Shown here one piece after another: positions 33,301 through 45,300 of a stretch of DNA of 64,000 nt. The position numbers and the translations under genes were made by a program. The stretch lies in contig OX336349.1 in assembly GCA_946902875.1 (NCBI GenBank), positions 14,841,891 through 14,905,890 on the forward strand, given 5' to 3'. This stretch comes from Nematopogon swammerdamellus (lineage: Eukaryota; Arthropoda; Insecta; Lepidoptera; Adelidae). Under the pieces are notes generated by a model. The model was not told the DNA's origin. It ran no database searches and saw only the letters and a program-made list of their open reading frames with translations. How positions within the stretch are numbered: position 1 is the first letter of the stretch; the number at the start of each line of letters is the position of its first letter.

Positions 33301-36300
33301 AGCTAAAGAGACAAGTGAAAGGTATTATTTGCAACTTGTACAAATAATTGATACTTTCAAATATTACCAATTGTACACTTTGTAAAGGGAATGAAGGTGT
33401 AGGTAGAACTTTGTTTTCAATTGCTTTACATACCTGGAGGAGGACATGGGCCCATGACAGAGAGATATTTATAGCAGAAAGAACCTTCAGTCCACTCCGT
33501 TCCCAAAACATGTCCGTCCGCTTCTGACTATGCATGCAAAAGTACTCCATACTCCATGCAGTTAAGACTTAAAATCAGTGACATAAGTCACAACTTGTGG
33601 ACAGTCCTTAATTAGGCAAAGTTATATTAGTTATTTTTAAGTTTAAGTTAAGTTAGTTATTTTTAGTTCCTTTTTATTATTTTGTTTTTATAAGTACAGC
33701 TTTTTGTTTTTTAATCATTGGTTGGGCCGATGCGTTTCAAATCAGTCGTGGTGACATTTCACCTAGTCCCTTCCTTGTCTCTCCAATATGCCTACCTCAC
33801 CGCCTGAAGAGATGAGCACCGCGCTGCCTGCTCCGCGCTGTCACGCCGCGCTGCGGCCGAGCAGCTGAACGCAGTCAGTGAGCTCTCGATTCGCTTGGAG
33901 TCTGCACACGCGCGAAATTGGTATCGGACCTCTAGTTTTTACCCGCAATTACTAAAATATATAATTATTCTTCAATCGCCGCCGCTGGACCCTACGTTGT
34001 CCATACTAACCCTGCTCGCACACGATTCATCGCCGCGAGTGTCGTCCATCTCGCAAGGCTGCTGCTGGAGACGAACCTCTTCGCGTGGTGGCCACCCGCT
34101 TCTTCGCCACGCCGAGGATATCCATCAGGGGGTGAGTCCTGCACAAGTTCCTTTCCTTCCCTGGTGTGGTGTTCACCGCGACTGTAATTTGCAACGCTAG
34201 CCTATATAGGTAAAATTTGTTTGATAATTAGAAAAATACGGACCCCTAAAAAGGGCAAAATTCCAGCGACCTACCGCCGCGTTACCATAAGTTGGCCCTT
34301 CGACCCGCGATCCCTATTGGTTAGCGTTGTAGTAATATTATATTTCGTGTATTATATTCAATTTAAACATTATAAATTAAAATATTCCGCAATAAAAATA
34401 AGTAGGTAGTAAATCCCGCGTATTAAAATGGCCACCGGTGCAGATCGACTCGAAATGGAACGAGAAAACAGATTGTACGAGCGTAGGTTAAAGCGCATTG
34501 AAAATAAAATGAAGTGCTACTTCGAGCGCCTACAAGTCATATTTGACAAAATAGTAAATTTAAACCCACAAAATGTGGATATATTTGTTGCAAACGCAGC
34601 CACCACTAACACTATGCGCCAAGAATTTATGTCGACATTGGACGAATACAATGAACTGCTTGCGTCAAACCCGGACGCTGCTGAACCCTGCTACAAGTCC
34701 ATGAACGCTTTCGAGGAATTGTACGCCGAAATACAATTTAAATACGACCAAATAATGTCGTCGCGACAAACCGCGCAAACGAATAAGGTGGATGGCAAAC
34801 TGTCATTCCGACAGGCGCCAAAATTACCACGGTTAGAGTTGTGTTCTTTCGATGGAGACATACAAAATTAGCCTATATTTTTCGAAACTTTCAGAACGGT
34901 CATTCACGAAAACGCGGATCTGACTGATGGTGAAAAAATCCAATATTTGGTTGGTAGATTGACAGGTCAAGCTCAGAACATGTGTCGAGGCTTTATGCCT
35001 ACTGCCGACAATTATCCAGTGTTGTGGGACGCATTGGTGAGAAAATATAACGACAAACGCGTACTGGCCGCTAATTATCTAGATCAGCTACTGAATTTAC
35101 CGAGTGTAGGTGAGGCCACAGCCAATAGTTTGGAAAACTTCGTAGATCAATTCTCATCCATTGTGTCCGCCTTGAGACAATTGAAACTGGATAGCTTGGA
35201 AGAGTTCATTTTCATTCACATTGGTAGTAAAAAACTCGGTGTTGAAACTGTCAAACTATTTGAAATGTCACTCCGAGGCGAGAACGCGATGCCTTTGTCA
35301 TTAAAATTCGTTGACTTTGTTCGCGAGCAATCCCGCATTTTACAACGAGCGTATGCGGGTACATCCGCAAATCTGCCGCCTTGCCTACCTTCCCCGCCTT
35401 CCCCGCCTCCGCACCGCGCGAATGAACCGAGCACTACCAGTGGTAATAGTAATAATAATTACCGCCCCGCGGCGCAGCCCGCGGTCAGACCTCCATCGCC
35501 CCGAAATACGAGTGGCAATACTTTCAAGACTTTTGTAAGCATACCGGACGATAGATGTGTGTCCTGTGGAGGAATTGATCATTCACAGCTATATCATTGC
35601 TCCACGTTCAGTGCAATGTCTGCCCGCGATCGCTATAACTTCGTAAAATCCAATAAATTATGTGTGAATTGCCTAAGTAGTAGGCACGCACTGCGCAAAT
35701 GCAGGTCGGAGGTGAGATGTCGAGTGTGCTCACACTCGCATCATACATTATTGCATTTCGAATCTAGTAACGATTCACCGCCCTCGTATTCGAATAATTA
35801 CAGTAGGTATCGACCGCCCGGCATCGCTGATGCCGCGACCGCCGCCCCCGCCCCCGCTTTCATCCTCTCACCCGCACCGCTCGCTTCAGCTTCAGGCGAT
35901 GCGCGCGCGCCATGCTTCCCCGCCTTCAGGCCCGCCGCGCCCGCTCCGCTCGTCTCCGCCGCTACCTCCGCCCCCGCTTCGCCCGTCTTCGTTTCGCCCG
36001 CCTCCGCCTCCTCCGCCTTCCGCACCGCTCTCCCCGCTGCTCGCACTGCCGACCCCGCGACAGTAGTAGGACCATCCGTAATGTGTTCCGTAGGACCATG
36101 TCCAATTAATAATATTTCACGCAATAATAGCGTTCTATTGGGCACCGCATTGTGCAACGTAGTCGATGTCGCTGGCAATATTCACATCGTACGTGCGCTA
36201 GTCGACAGCGCGTCACAAAGGGACTTAATTACGACCGCTTGTTGTGATAGGCTAAACTTAAAATTAAACCCGCCGCACAATACATTTGTTGCTGGAGTAG

Positions 36301-39300
36301 GTGATATAGCCAATCCTATTGAAGGAGTCACCTGCTTGACTATCCGCTCCCGCTTGGACGATAATATAAGGTTTAAAGTACAACCTTTCGTCGTAAACCG
36401 CATTACTGATAAATTGCCTTCAGCAAAAGTCGATATTTCGCGACTCGAGTACCTACACGATTTACCCCTTAGTGATTACGGTTACTTTGAACCTGCCGAA
36501 ATCGATCTCATTCTTGGTGCAGATTTATTCGCTCGCATCTTACGTAGTCAGACTGTCGCTCGCGCGCCTGGAGAACCGATCGCTATAGAGACCTCATTAG
36601 GTTATCTAGTACTAGGAGAAGCGCCTGCGCTCCTAGGCCCGACGACGACATGTAATGTTATTCGCACATATTGTAACTTCATTGATTTTAGTGAAGCAAG
36701 TGAACCAAGTTTGCCTACTTCGCAACGCAGCATTCCACATCGCGCGACATCATTGCCTGCTAGAATCACGAAAGAACCGCTTAAATTAAATGAGTTGCCG
36801 CGTGTACCGGTCAGCTTGCTCTGTAGTCCGTACCTAGCTATCGATACTAGTCAGTCAGTTCATGCTGGGGGGCTCGAGTTAGCGAAGTTATCCCGTAACT
36901 CGCCGCAGACGATGTCTACAAGTAGACCTCCCGCACACCGCGTCTCGGAAGTCGAATTTCAGTCAGACGACTTTTATAGAACTCTCACATCACACTTCAG
37001 TCAGGGCTCACGCACTCTATGTACTTGCGCGCGATAACTACCTACCGCCGACCGGACCGCCGGCGATCCATAATTCATTGGGCTGCCGACAGCCGCGTGG
37101 AGCTAACCTACTACGTGAGCGCGCGCTCACGCTACTGCTTCGTACGGTCGTACCTACTTATATCCAAAGAGTTTCTTTGCCTATGTCTTAATTCAAGTTG
37201 ACATGGCTTCTGTTAATAGTGGCAGTGGCAATTTATGTGCAGTAGATGGATGTAAATCCAGCAAGAGGAGAGATAAAAAATCTCTCTTTTTTCCATTTAC
37301 CTGCTGATGAAGAAATGTGAGTATATTGTTTTTGTTGAGCAATAATTACCTATTCTAAAAAACCGGACAAGTGCGAGTCGGACTCGCACACGAAGGGTTC
37401 CGTACCACCGTACAAGATTTAACACTATGTAGGTACTTTATTTTTTATATTTTTACTATTTCTTGTTATAGCGGTAATAGAAATACAGCCCGCTGACAGA
37501 CGGACGGACGGCGGGGCTTAGTAATATGGTCCCGTGGCACCCTTTGGTACGGAACACTAAAAATGGTAGGTAGATAGGTATTTTGGTTTATGTTGTGTTA
37601 AATAAGTCCGCCTTCTGCCAAGCAGAAAGGTGTATGTAAAGGTCGACTGGAAGTAATTGCCGCCGGCAATAAGTCCGGCTTCGCTTGGCAGATGTATTTT
37701 TAATCTATACCGAATAAAATCGGTTAGATAAGCATGCGTACAGGTAACAATAATAACATTACAGGGGTAGTAGGTAGGTAGGATTACCTGAAGTATTTTC
37801 GGGCTGAACTAATTTCTTCCTTTAATATATTTTAACGAGGGCGAAGCCGCGGGCTAAAACTAGTAGTAGCCTATATGTTAAACAAAAAAAAAATTGGTAC
37901 CTATCTAACAGTAAAAAAACATTTTTAAATCTGTGCTGCAGCTCGCGAACAAACATTCACACATATTTCCTCTTTACAATATAATAATATTAAAGATTGT
38001 GTAATGCATTGATATTTTTATCGAAAGTAGCAGCCCTAACGTCACAGAATTTGCTTCAAGGCCCCGCGTCCGCGCGCAGCTGCAAAGCAATAATCACTTT
38101 ACGCTCTTTCGTTTAGGTACATTTTCGCACGCAGCGACTGGCGTCGTAAAAGTTTAGGCTATTAAAGCCGAAGGTACGTAGCTTTTTCTATGGAGAGATT
38201 CATCTGTTACGAAGTAACTATTTAGTAATCTGTGCTTCAGTGTAGAACCTCGCGAGTGTGCACGACGCAATACTTTGTTCATGATTATCCATCTTTGGAA
38301 TTTGTACACCGCACCTGCAATAACAATACTAAATTTAATAATTAAATCGCTTTATGAAATTAAAATTTATTGGTATAAGTCACCTTCTAATGGTGTCATC
38401 TCGCTCGGGCGACGGTTCGTGTTAGTGCTCCTATACCTACAAAATATCGCCGCAAATAAAGTTAATTCCCATTGCTTCCATCGAGATGAAAACTCTGCCG
38501 ATTACCTGTCTAGTAGCTTAACTCCTGCGCAGCTGATCGAGCAGCCGCTGTTGCTTGGTGAGGCGATCGCCACCCACCGGTCTGTGGAACAATGGCCGGC
38601 CAATACATTTGAACCGCCGCCGCCGCCGTTCTCACTCGCTTCACGAGTCTTCTCTTTCACAAATCTTGTTAGAATGGTAATTTACATTTTTAACCTTATT
38701 AATTTGTCCAGTAAATTTAAAATATTGCACTTACAGTATGCCAAGGTCGTTCTTCTAATGGCTCTGCAGAATTTTCTCTATTCTGACGAATTAAAATTCG
38801 CACTTATTAGTCATAATGTAACACCCGCATTTCCAAAGTCAAATGTCTTTAATGAAAATGGAATCTTGATAGTCGAGGGTAGCTTGAGTAAGGGTAATTT
38901 GCTGAACGATAGGCTCCTCCCCTATCAATTCAGGTACTATTATCACCGCTGCAAATACCTAATACTGTATTTGCTAACCGGAAGTCACGGCGTTCGTGAG
39001 TTCGTGAATGGCCGGACTGAGTCCGGAAAAGATAGGCGCATAGCGCACAGTGGTGAATATTTTCACACTGTCTTGTCATAACTTTTCGCAAATTATACAG
39101 TCCACTAACTTTTATTTTTATTTTTTTTTTCTTGTCAATTCGCATTATTGTTTATCCGCTACCTAAACCGATAAAATGGTTTATATTATTCGCATTACTT
39201 AACATACGCTCGCACAATCTTTGGTAGGTATTTTCTAGGCAATACATTTTTCCGCTTTTTTTCTTTATTATATTTTTGAAAGGACTTGGTCCTGTCAAGC

Positions 39301-42300
39301 TGGGGGGCATGGTTGGGCCGATGCGTTTCAAATCAGTCGTGGTGACATTTCACCTAGTCCCTTCCTTGTCTCTCCAATATGCCTACCTCACCGCCTGAAG
39401 AGATGAGCACCGCGCTGCCTGCTCCGCGCTGTCACGCCGCGCTGCGGCCGAGCAGCTGAACGCAGTCAGTGAGCTCTCGATTCGCTTGGAGTCTGCACAC
39501 GCGCGAAATTGGTATCGGACCTCTAGTTTTTACCCGCAATTACTAAAATATATAATTATTCTTCAATCGCCGCCGCTGGACCCTACGTTGTCCATACTAA
39601 CCCTGCTCGCACACGATTCATCGCCGCGAGTGTCGTCCATCTCGCAAGGCTGCTGCTGGAGACGAACCTCTTCGCGTGGTGGCCACCCGCTTCTTCGCCA
39701 CGCCGAGGATATCCATCAGGGGGTGAGTCCTGCACAAGTTCCTTTCCTTCCCTGGTGTGGTGTTCACCGCGACTGTAATTTGCAACGCTAGCCTATATAG
39801 GTAAAATTTGTTTGATAATTAGAAAAATACGGAACCCTAAAAAGGGCAAAATTCCAGCGACCTACCGCCGCGTTACCAATCATATTTTTTACTTAATGTT
39901 AAGTTTTAATATTACAGTTAAATTTTCATCACATGGCTTTTTTTTCTTTTATTTCATTTTGTTATTATTTAGTTTAATTTTCTAGGGTGTAAGAAGGTTT
40001 TTTTTATACGTCACTAAGGCCCAATTGCGCCAACACGAATTTAGAGTTAAGTAGCGAGTTATGGATTTAAACGCGGTTCCCACAGTCAACGGGTACTAGT
40101 TTAACGAGTTAAACTGATTTATATCGTTATATTCGTGTTGGCGCAATTGGCCCTAAGTCCTTTTTTTATTGAAGGCGCGACATGTGACGCCGATCCACCC
40201 ATAAGCTGTCTAACGACGCCCATGGACATTCGTTCGCACGCGGGGTTGCGAATTCCATGCCGGCCTGACAAGGTGTCTATTCACGCCTCTCGAAGGACCC
40301 GAGACTGTACTTGAGGCCCTGTCTCATCAATTATTTATTGTCTTACCAAACAATAAATTCATTTAAATTTCAGATTCAGACATTCTTTTAGATTTCATTT
40401 CATCATTACTAAAACATATGCATAAAATTTGCAGGCGTACTAAACAAGTTAGCCGGTACGAACATGCACTGGGCGTGCAGTACCGTGGAGGCTCTATACG
40501 GCAACAATAGTCGTAACTCTGTCAACACCGCGCTCTCCGACCTGTGGATCGAGGCTGTCGTTCAACCGGCGTTGACCCCTGATCGTATGACGGCCGAACA
40601 TGCCGCTCTGGTCTCTGTACTACAGGCTAATGTCGGCACTGAAGTTGGTATGTTTCGCGTTGAAGTCAAAATTGTTGTTATGTTAAGAAATATTGTTATA
40701 GTACATAGCGGAAACCATCCTGTGCCTGAATAAATTAGTAAAAACCGAAAATGCAAATTGATTCAGCAGTTTTAGAGTTTACCCATTACAGATTTGATAA
40801 TGGTTGAGATATAAGGCTGACTCACACATTATTACATTCTAACTTGCAGTATTGAGGTGAAGGAAGGTGTTGAACTAAGCTCGCGATGGCTACATCGAAC
40901 ATATCCGGACCCATTGACAGTATAGGATGGTGTAATCGAAGTCGGGACTAGCGAGTGGCCACTCTGTGTAGTTCTCCAGCATGTGTTACATTTCGGCTCG
41001 CGGCAAGCCCTCTTGAGCTAGTCTGTGATGACTTGGAAGTGAAGAACCGCCCGTCACACAAGTTCCGCACTCGACCTCCCCTCTCTCCACCTGCCTGTCC
41101 ATATTCTGTAGGGTGCCTCCAGTGATCGAAGCTCTCTCCATATACGAGCTTAGCGTCGATCTTGGCAGGCCTAGATTCTTGAAGATTCTGTAAAGTGACT
41201 TCGCTGGTAGTCCTTTTGCTCCGACTTCGGTCTACTAAGTTGCAGTACTTGTTTACTTTGAAGTTGTGATCCTTCGGTACGTTACTTTCCCATGGAACTG
41301 TAAGTTCAACAAGTACTACTTGCTTTGTCGTTTTTGAGAATATGAGTATGTCTGGTCTGTATGCTATGGATTACTGAATCTGTAGATTACTGAAGACTTG
41401 ATAATGCTCTTCATGTGTGTCCATGTAATTGTAATTTTTAAGGTAAAGCATGCCCAGTTAATTTTTTAAATAATTGTTTCAGGTGCTCACTTCCTACAGG
41501 TTCTAGTGAAAAGATTTGACGACATGTTGAATGATCGTGCACCGAGTGAGGCCAAGGAACTGGAGAACCTTACTGCTGCTCTCGCTTTCCTCTATAGCTT
41601 CAAGGTAAGTATCTACTTTAGAAATTCTATGTGTTGTTACTAATTATTTTGTGTATTAGGTATAACCACAGAGCAAGTCAAAATTTGTCACATTCTTGAG
41701 GAACCTCGTAGACAAGCAATGTTAAACTGTCAGGTGTTTTTTTTTATGGGAAGCTCGACATATGGCGCGCCAGACTAACGCAGAGGCGTAGTCCGACGGC
41801 GTCCACGGGCATTCAGATATTTACGGGGGCTGCGAATACCATGTCTTCCATGTAAATATGTAAAATCACCGACAGTGACAGACGCAATGTAAACAACATA
41901 AATTTTATGTGGAAATAATATTTATTATTTTTACAGTAATTATAACGATTTATTCTTTTGAAAAGCAATATTTCTTCGGAGATTCTGTATATCGTGTATA
42001 CGTGAAGAAATGGCTTCTGTCCGACGTGATCCAATTGAATCTTGTGAGAAGTGTAAATCGGCTATTCAAAATAGAGAATACCTCACCTGCACAGTTTGTT
42101 CGAAGATATATCACATAGATTGTGCTGGTGTATCATATGCACTATTTACAGTCATGACGGGTAAAAATTGGAAGTGTAACTCATGCATAAAAACCATACA
42201 AAAAAAATCCTGGATTGGTCATCAACCGTCTCGCGTCCCGAAAAAAACACAAATGGCACGAGATACTACATTCCAACAGATTCCTACACACACACCAAAT

Positions 42301-45300
42301 AAAGTTGCCGCCGTAGTGTCTGTTACTCCACCTACATCAGCTCTACTTTGTAGAGTCCCGAGCGCGAGCACCATCACACGCTCCTCTTCTGAGATATCAG
42401 CCGCCTCCCCACCCAAGGACTCTGCAGACATTCTACTCCATTGCATTAAAGCAGAACTTTCTAATAATACCGGACTTATGGAAGGAAGCACGGAGAAAAT
42501 ATGGAAGGATGTTCAATCACTTTATGACATTATGTTGAAGTGCCAAGAAAAAAATGATCGCCTAATACACGAACTATCACAAACTAGGGATAGCGCTGCT
42601 GAATTAGAAAGACAGCGAGGAAATGAATTAGCCAGTGCACTTTCATCCATGTCATGTATTGGAATTGTTATGAATAAACTTTCCGTATTAGAAAAATCAG
42701 TTATAGCAATACAAAATTCAACTGAAATGCTGCTGGGCTGTAGCATTGCAAATGGAGCTTCTGGATCTACAACTACAAATATCAACTTAGAGTCTGAATC
42801 AAACTTGCGAACTAATATTCTCGTTGAGAATAGAGAATCGTCTGTTCCAAAAAAAGTACATCAACTTATAAAAGAAATCACGAAACCAAGACCAAGAAAA
42901 GAAACAAAATTAAAAGGAGGTGAAGATAGCGACGGCGGTAGCGGCAACAGCAGCAGTAGCAATGGAAATGATGGCCGCCAAACATCCAGAAAACAAAACT
43001 ATGAAGAAAAAGTGTCATCCGTAAAAGAACATATACCTATCGATCCTGAAGGAGAATGGGTGCAGGTAGACAGAAAGAAGCTAACACGGAAGCGAGTGGT
43101 GTTGCATGGCACCGCTGAACCTGATAAAACCTCAATAAAAGCGATTAAGCAGCGCATGTACCTTCATATCTGGAATTTAGAGATTGGGACTACTGAAGAT
43201 GCGATTAATAACCACGTGAAGAAACTATGCACTAATGGAGATTTAACAATAGAAAAGTTAAAGGCTAGAGGTGATTATTCATCATATAAAATTGGAGTGA
43301 CAGAGGCAGATTACGTTGTTTGCTTCTGCCCAGATGCATGGCCGAGAAACGCTAGAATAAAGAATTGGACAACGTTTCGAAAACCAGCGGTCGGGAGCTA
43401 GCTGCTCTCGACCGCGCGCTAAAACGTTTAATTTCTTTTATCAGAACGTTCGTGGTATCAGAAGCAAAACTCGAATGTTCTATGAGTCAGTAATCGCCTC
43501 TTCAGCTGATTTCTTTTTAATCACAGAAACATGGCTGAACAAGTCTGTCTTTGATGCTGAGCTATTTCCTGCAGACTTCACTATACTTCGGAAAGACAGA
43601 AGAGGGGGTGAAGACAATTGGGGAGGTGTGATGCTTGCAGCGAGAGCAGAATTTGATGTACGCCAAGTGACACAAGTAGACGGTGGTATGCCGCAAGGAA
43701 TTGAATTATTGTGTGCATCTGTTAAAAGCAGAAACATAAAATTCTTATGCTGTATCATATATATACCGCCATCTGCATTAGATGACACATATTATTCAAT
43801 ATTTAAAATTATCGAAAATTTAAGTATATCACATGATAATCTTATGGTTTTCGGTGACTTTAATCTGAATTCGTGTTCACAAAATGTGTTAGTCTGCTAT
43901 GGGTACTTCTTGGCATTTTGTAAACTTAAACAATTTAATTCTGTTACCAATTGCAATGGAGGTATCTTAGATCTGGTACTTAGCAATCTGCCAGAAGAGC
44001 ACGTATCAGTGTGTGAGTGTACCGGACTCGTGAGAGTGGACGGCTATCACCCGCCGCTAAGCACCACTATAGTATTCCCTCGCGCACAATCAGGACCAAC
44101 TGTGTCTACTACCACCTTCAGTGAGATTGAACCAAAAACTGAACGAAATTTTCGTAAGGCAGATTTTATTTTACTATATAAGCGAATCGCCAATGCACAT
44201 TGGGAATCACTTTATAGTATTCGAGACATTGATACGGCCGTTTCTTACTTTTACTTTGTATTAGATAGTTGCTATGATGGATGTGTACCGATTAGAAAGC
44301 GTAATAATGTAAATAGTAGATTTCAATATCCGAAATGGTTTACTTTCGAGATTATACGCAACATTAGAACTAAATATTACTTTCATCAACGAACAAAATT
44401 AAAAACAATCTTAGAACATGATAGGGAACAATTCAGGTATTATAGGACACTTGTGAAAAAACAAATTGTAGAAGCACACAGGATTTACATAAAAACAATT
44501 GAAAGTAATATAAAGACAGATGTGACAACATTTTGGAAACATATAAAAGACTTACGGACAGACAGACAGATACCTGCAGAATACAAATTCGAAGGTAAAA
44601 CATACACTGGTCGTGATGCGAGCAACGCTTTCGCCGATTATTTTAAGTCTGTATTTTTGGAAGATACACCTAAACTTGATGCTAGGGCCGCGATGGAGCT
44701 TTCGGGAGTTGGAACCTGCGCAAGCCTGGTCAGTGTGGACTCAGTTGACATCAATGATCTACGTCAAGCAGTCAAGCATCTGAAAACTCGGTCTTCTCCA
44801 GGCCCAGATGCTGTGCCTTCCTTTGTCATTAAAGATTGCATCTCTGCTTTCGAAGAACCTCTTCTCTTCTTGTTTAATCTCGCTCTCCAACAATCCAAAT
44901 ATCCTTCTAGATGGAAGGAATCTAGGGTAACACCCATTCATAAAAATGGAGATAAAACAGAAGTCAACAACTACAGGCCTATAGCTGTCCTCTCGACTTT
45001 TGCAAAAATATTCGAGACTATTTTAAACTCGCGCATTTCCTGGCAGACTCAAAGTATGCTAACCGACTGTCAGCATGGGTTTCGAAAAAAACACTCAACT
45101 GTCACTAATCTGATGAATTTTGTCAATTATGCAGCAGGTAATATGGATGAATCCAAACAAGTAGATGTAGCATACTTTGATTACCGGAAAGCCTTCGATC
45201 GGGTTAATAATGATGTCCTACTCCAAAAATTTTCAGCTGCTGGCTTCTCACCTAAACTACTGCATTTCTTTGCAGATTACTTTAAAGACAGGAACCAGTA

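Larger units (their letters stand above)
33719..39878 (+). mobile_element. Pao/BEL LTR retrotransposon, young but internally rearranged
   Basis: Two 569 bp LTRs (33719-34287 and 39310-39878) start TGGTTGGGCC and end GTTACCA. The target duplication ATCAT is exact (33714-33718, 39879-39883). A putative primer-binding region beginning TTGGCCCTTCGACC follows the 5' LTR, and a polypurine tract GGGGGGCA precedes the 3' LTR. The internal region keeps gag, the zinc knuckles, the protease and a late pol segment, but lacks the reverse transcriptase and the integrase core. The middle (about 37040-38270) is unrelated sequence including a THAP-like fragment. It lies in NOM1 intron 6 in the sense orientation. 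Confidence 0.9.

Noticed and set aside
33895..34200. 101-residue frame, repeated identically at 39486-39791
   Set aside because: Lies wholly inside both BEL LTRs; identity reflects LTR duplication, not a gene pair.
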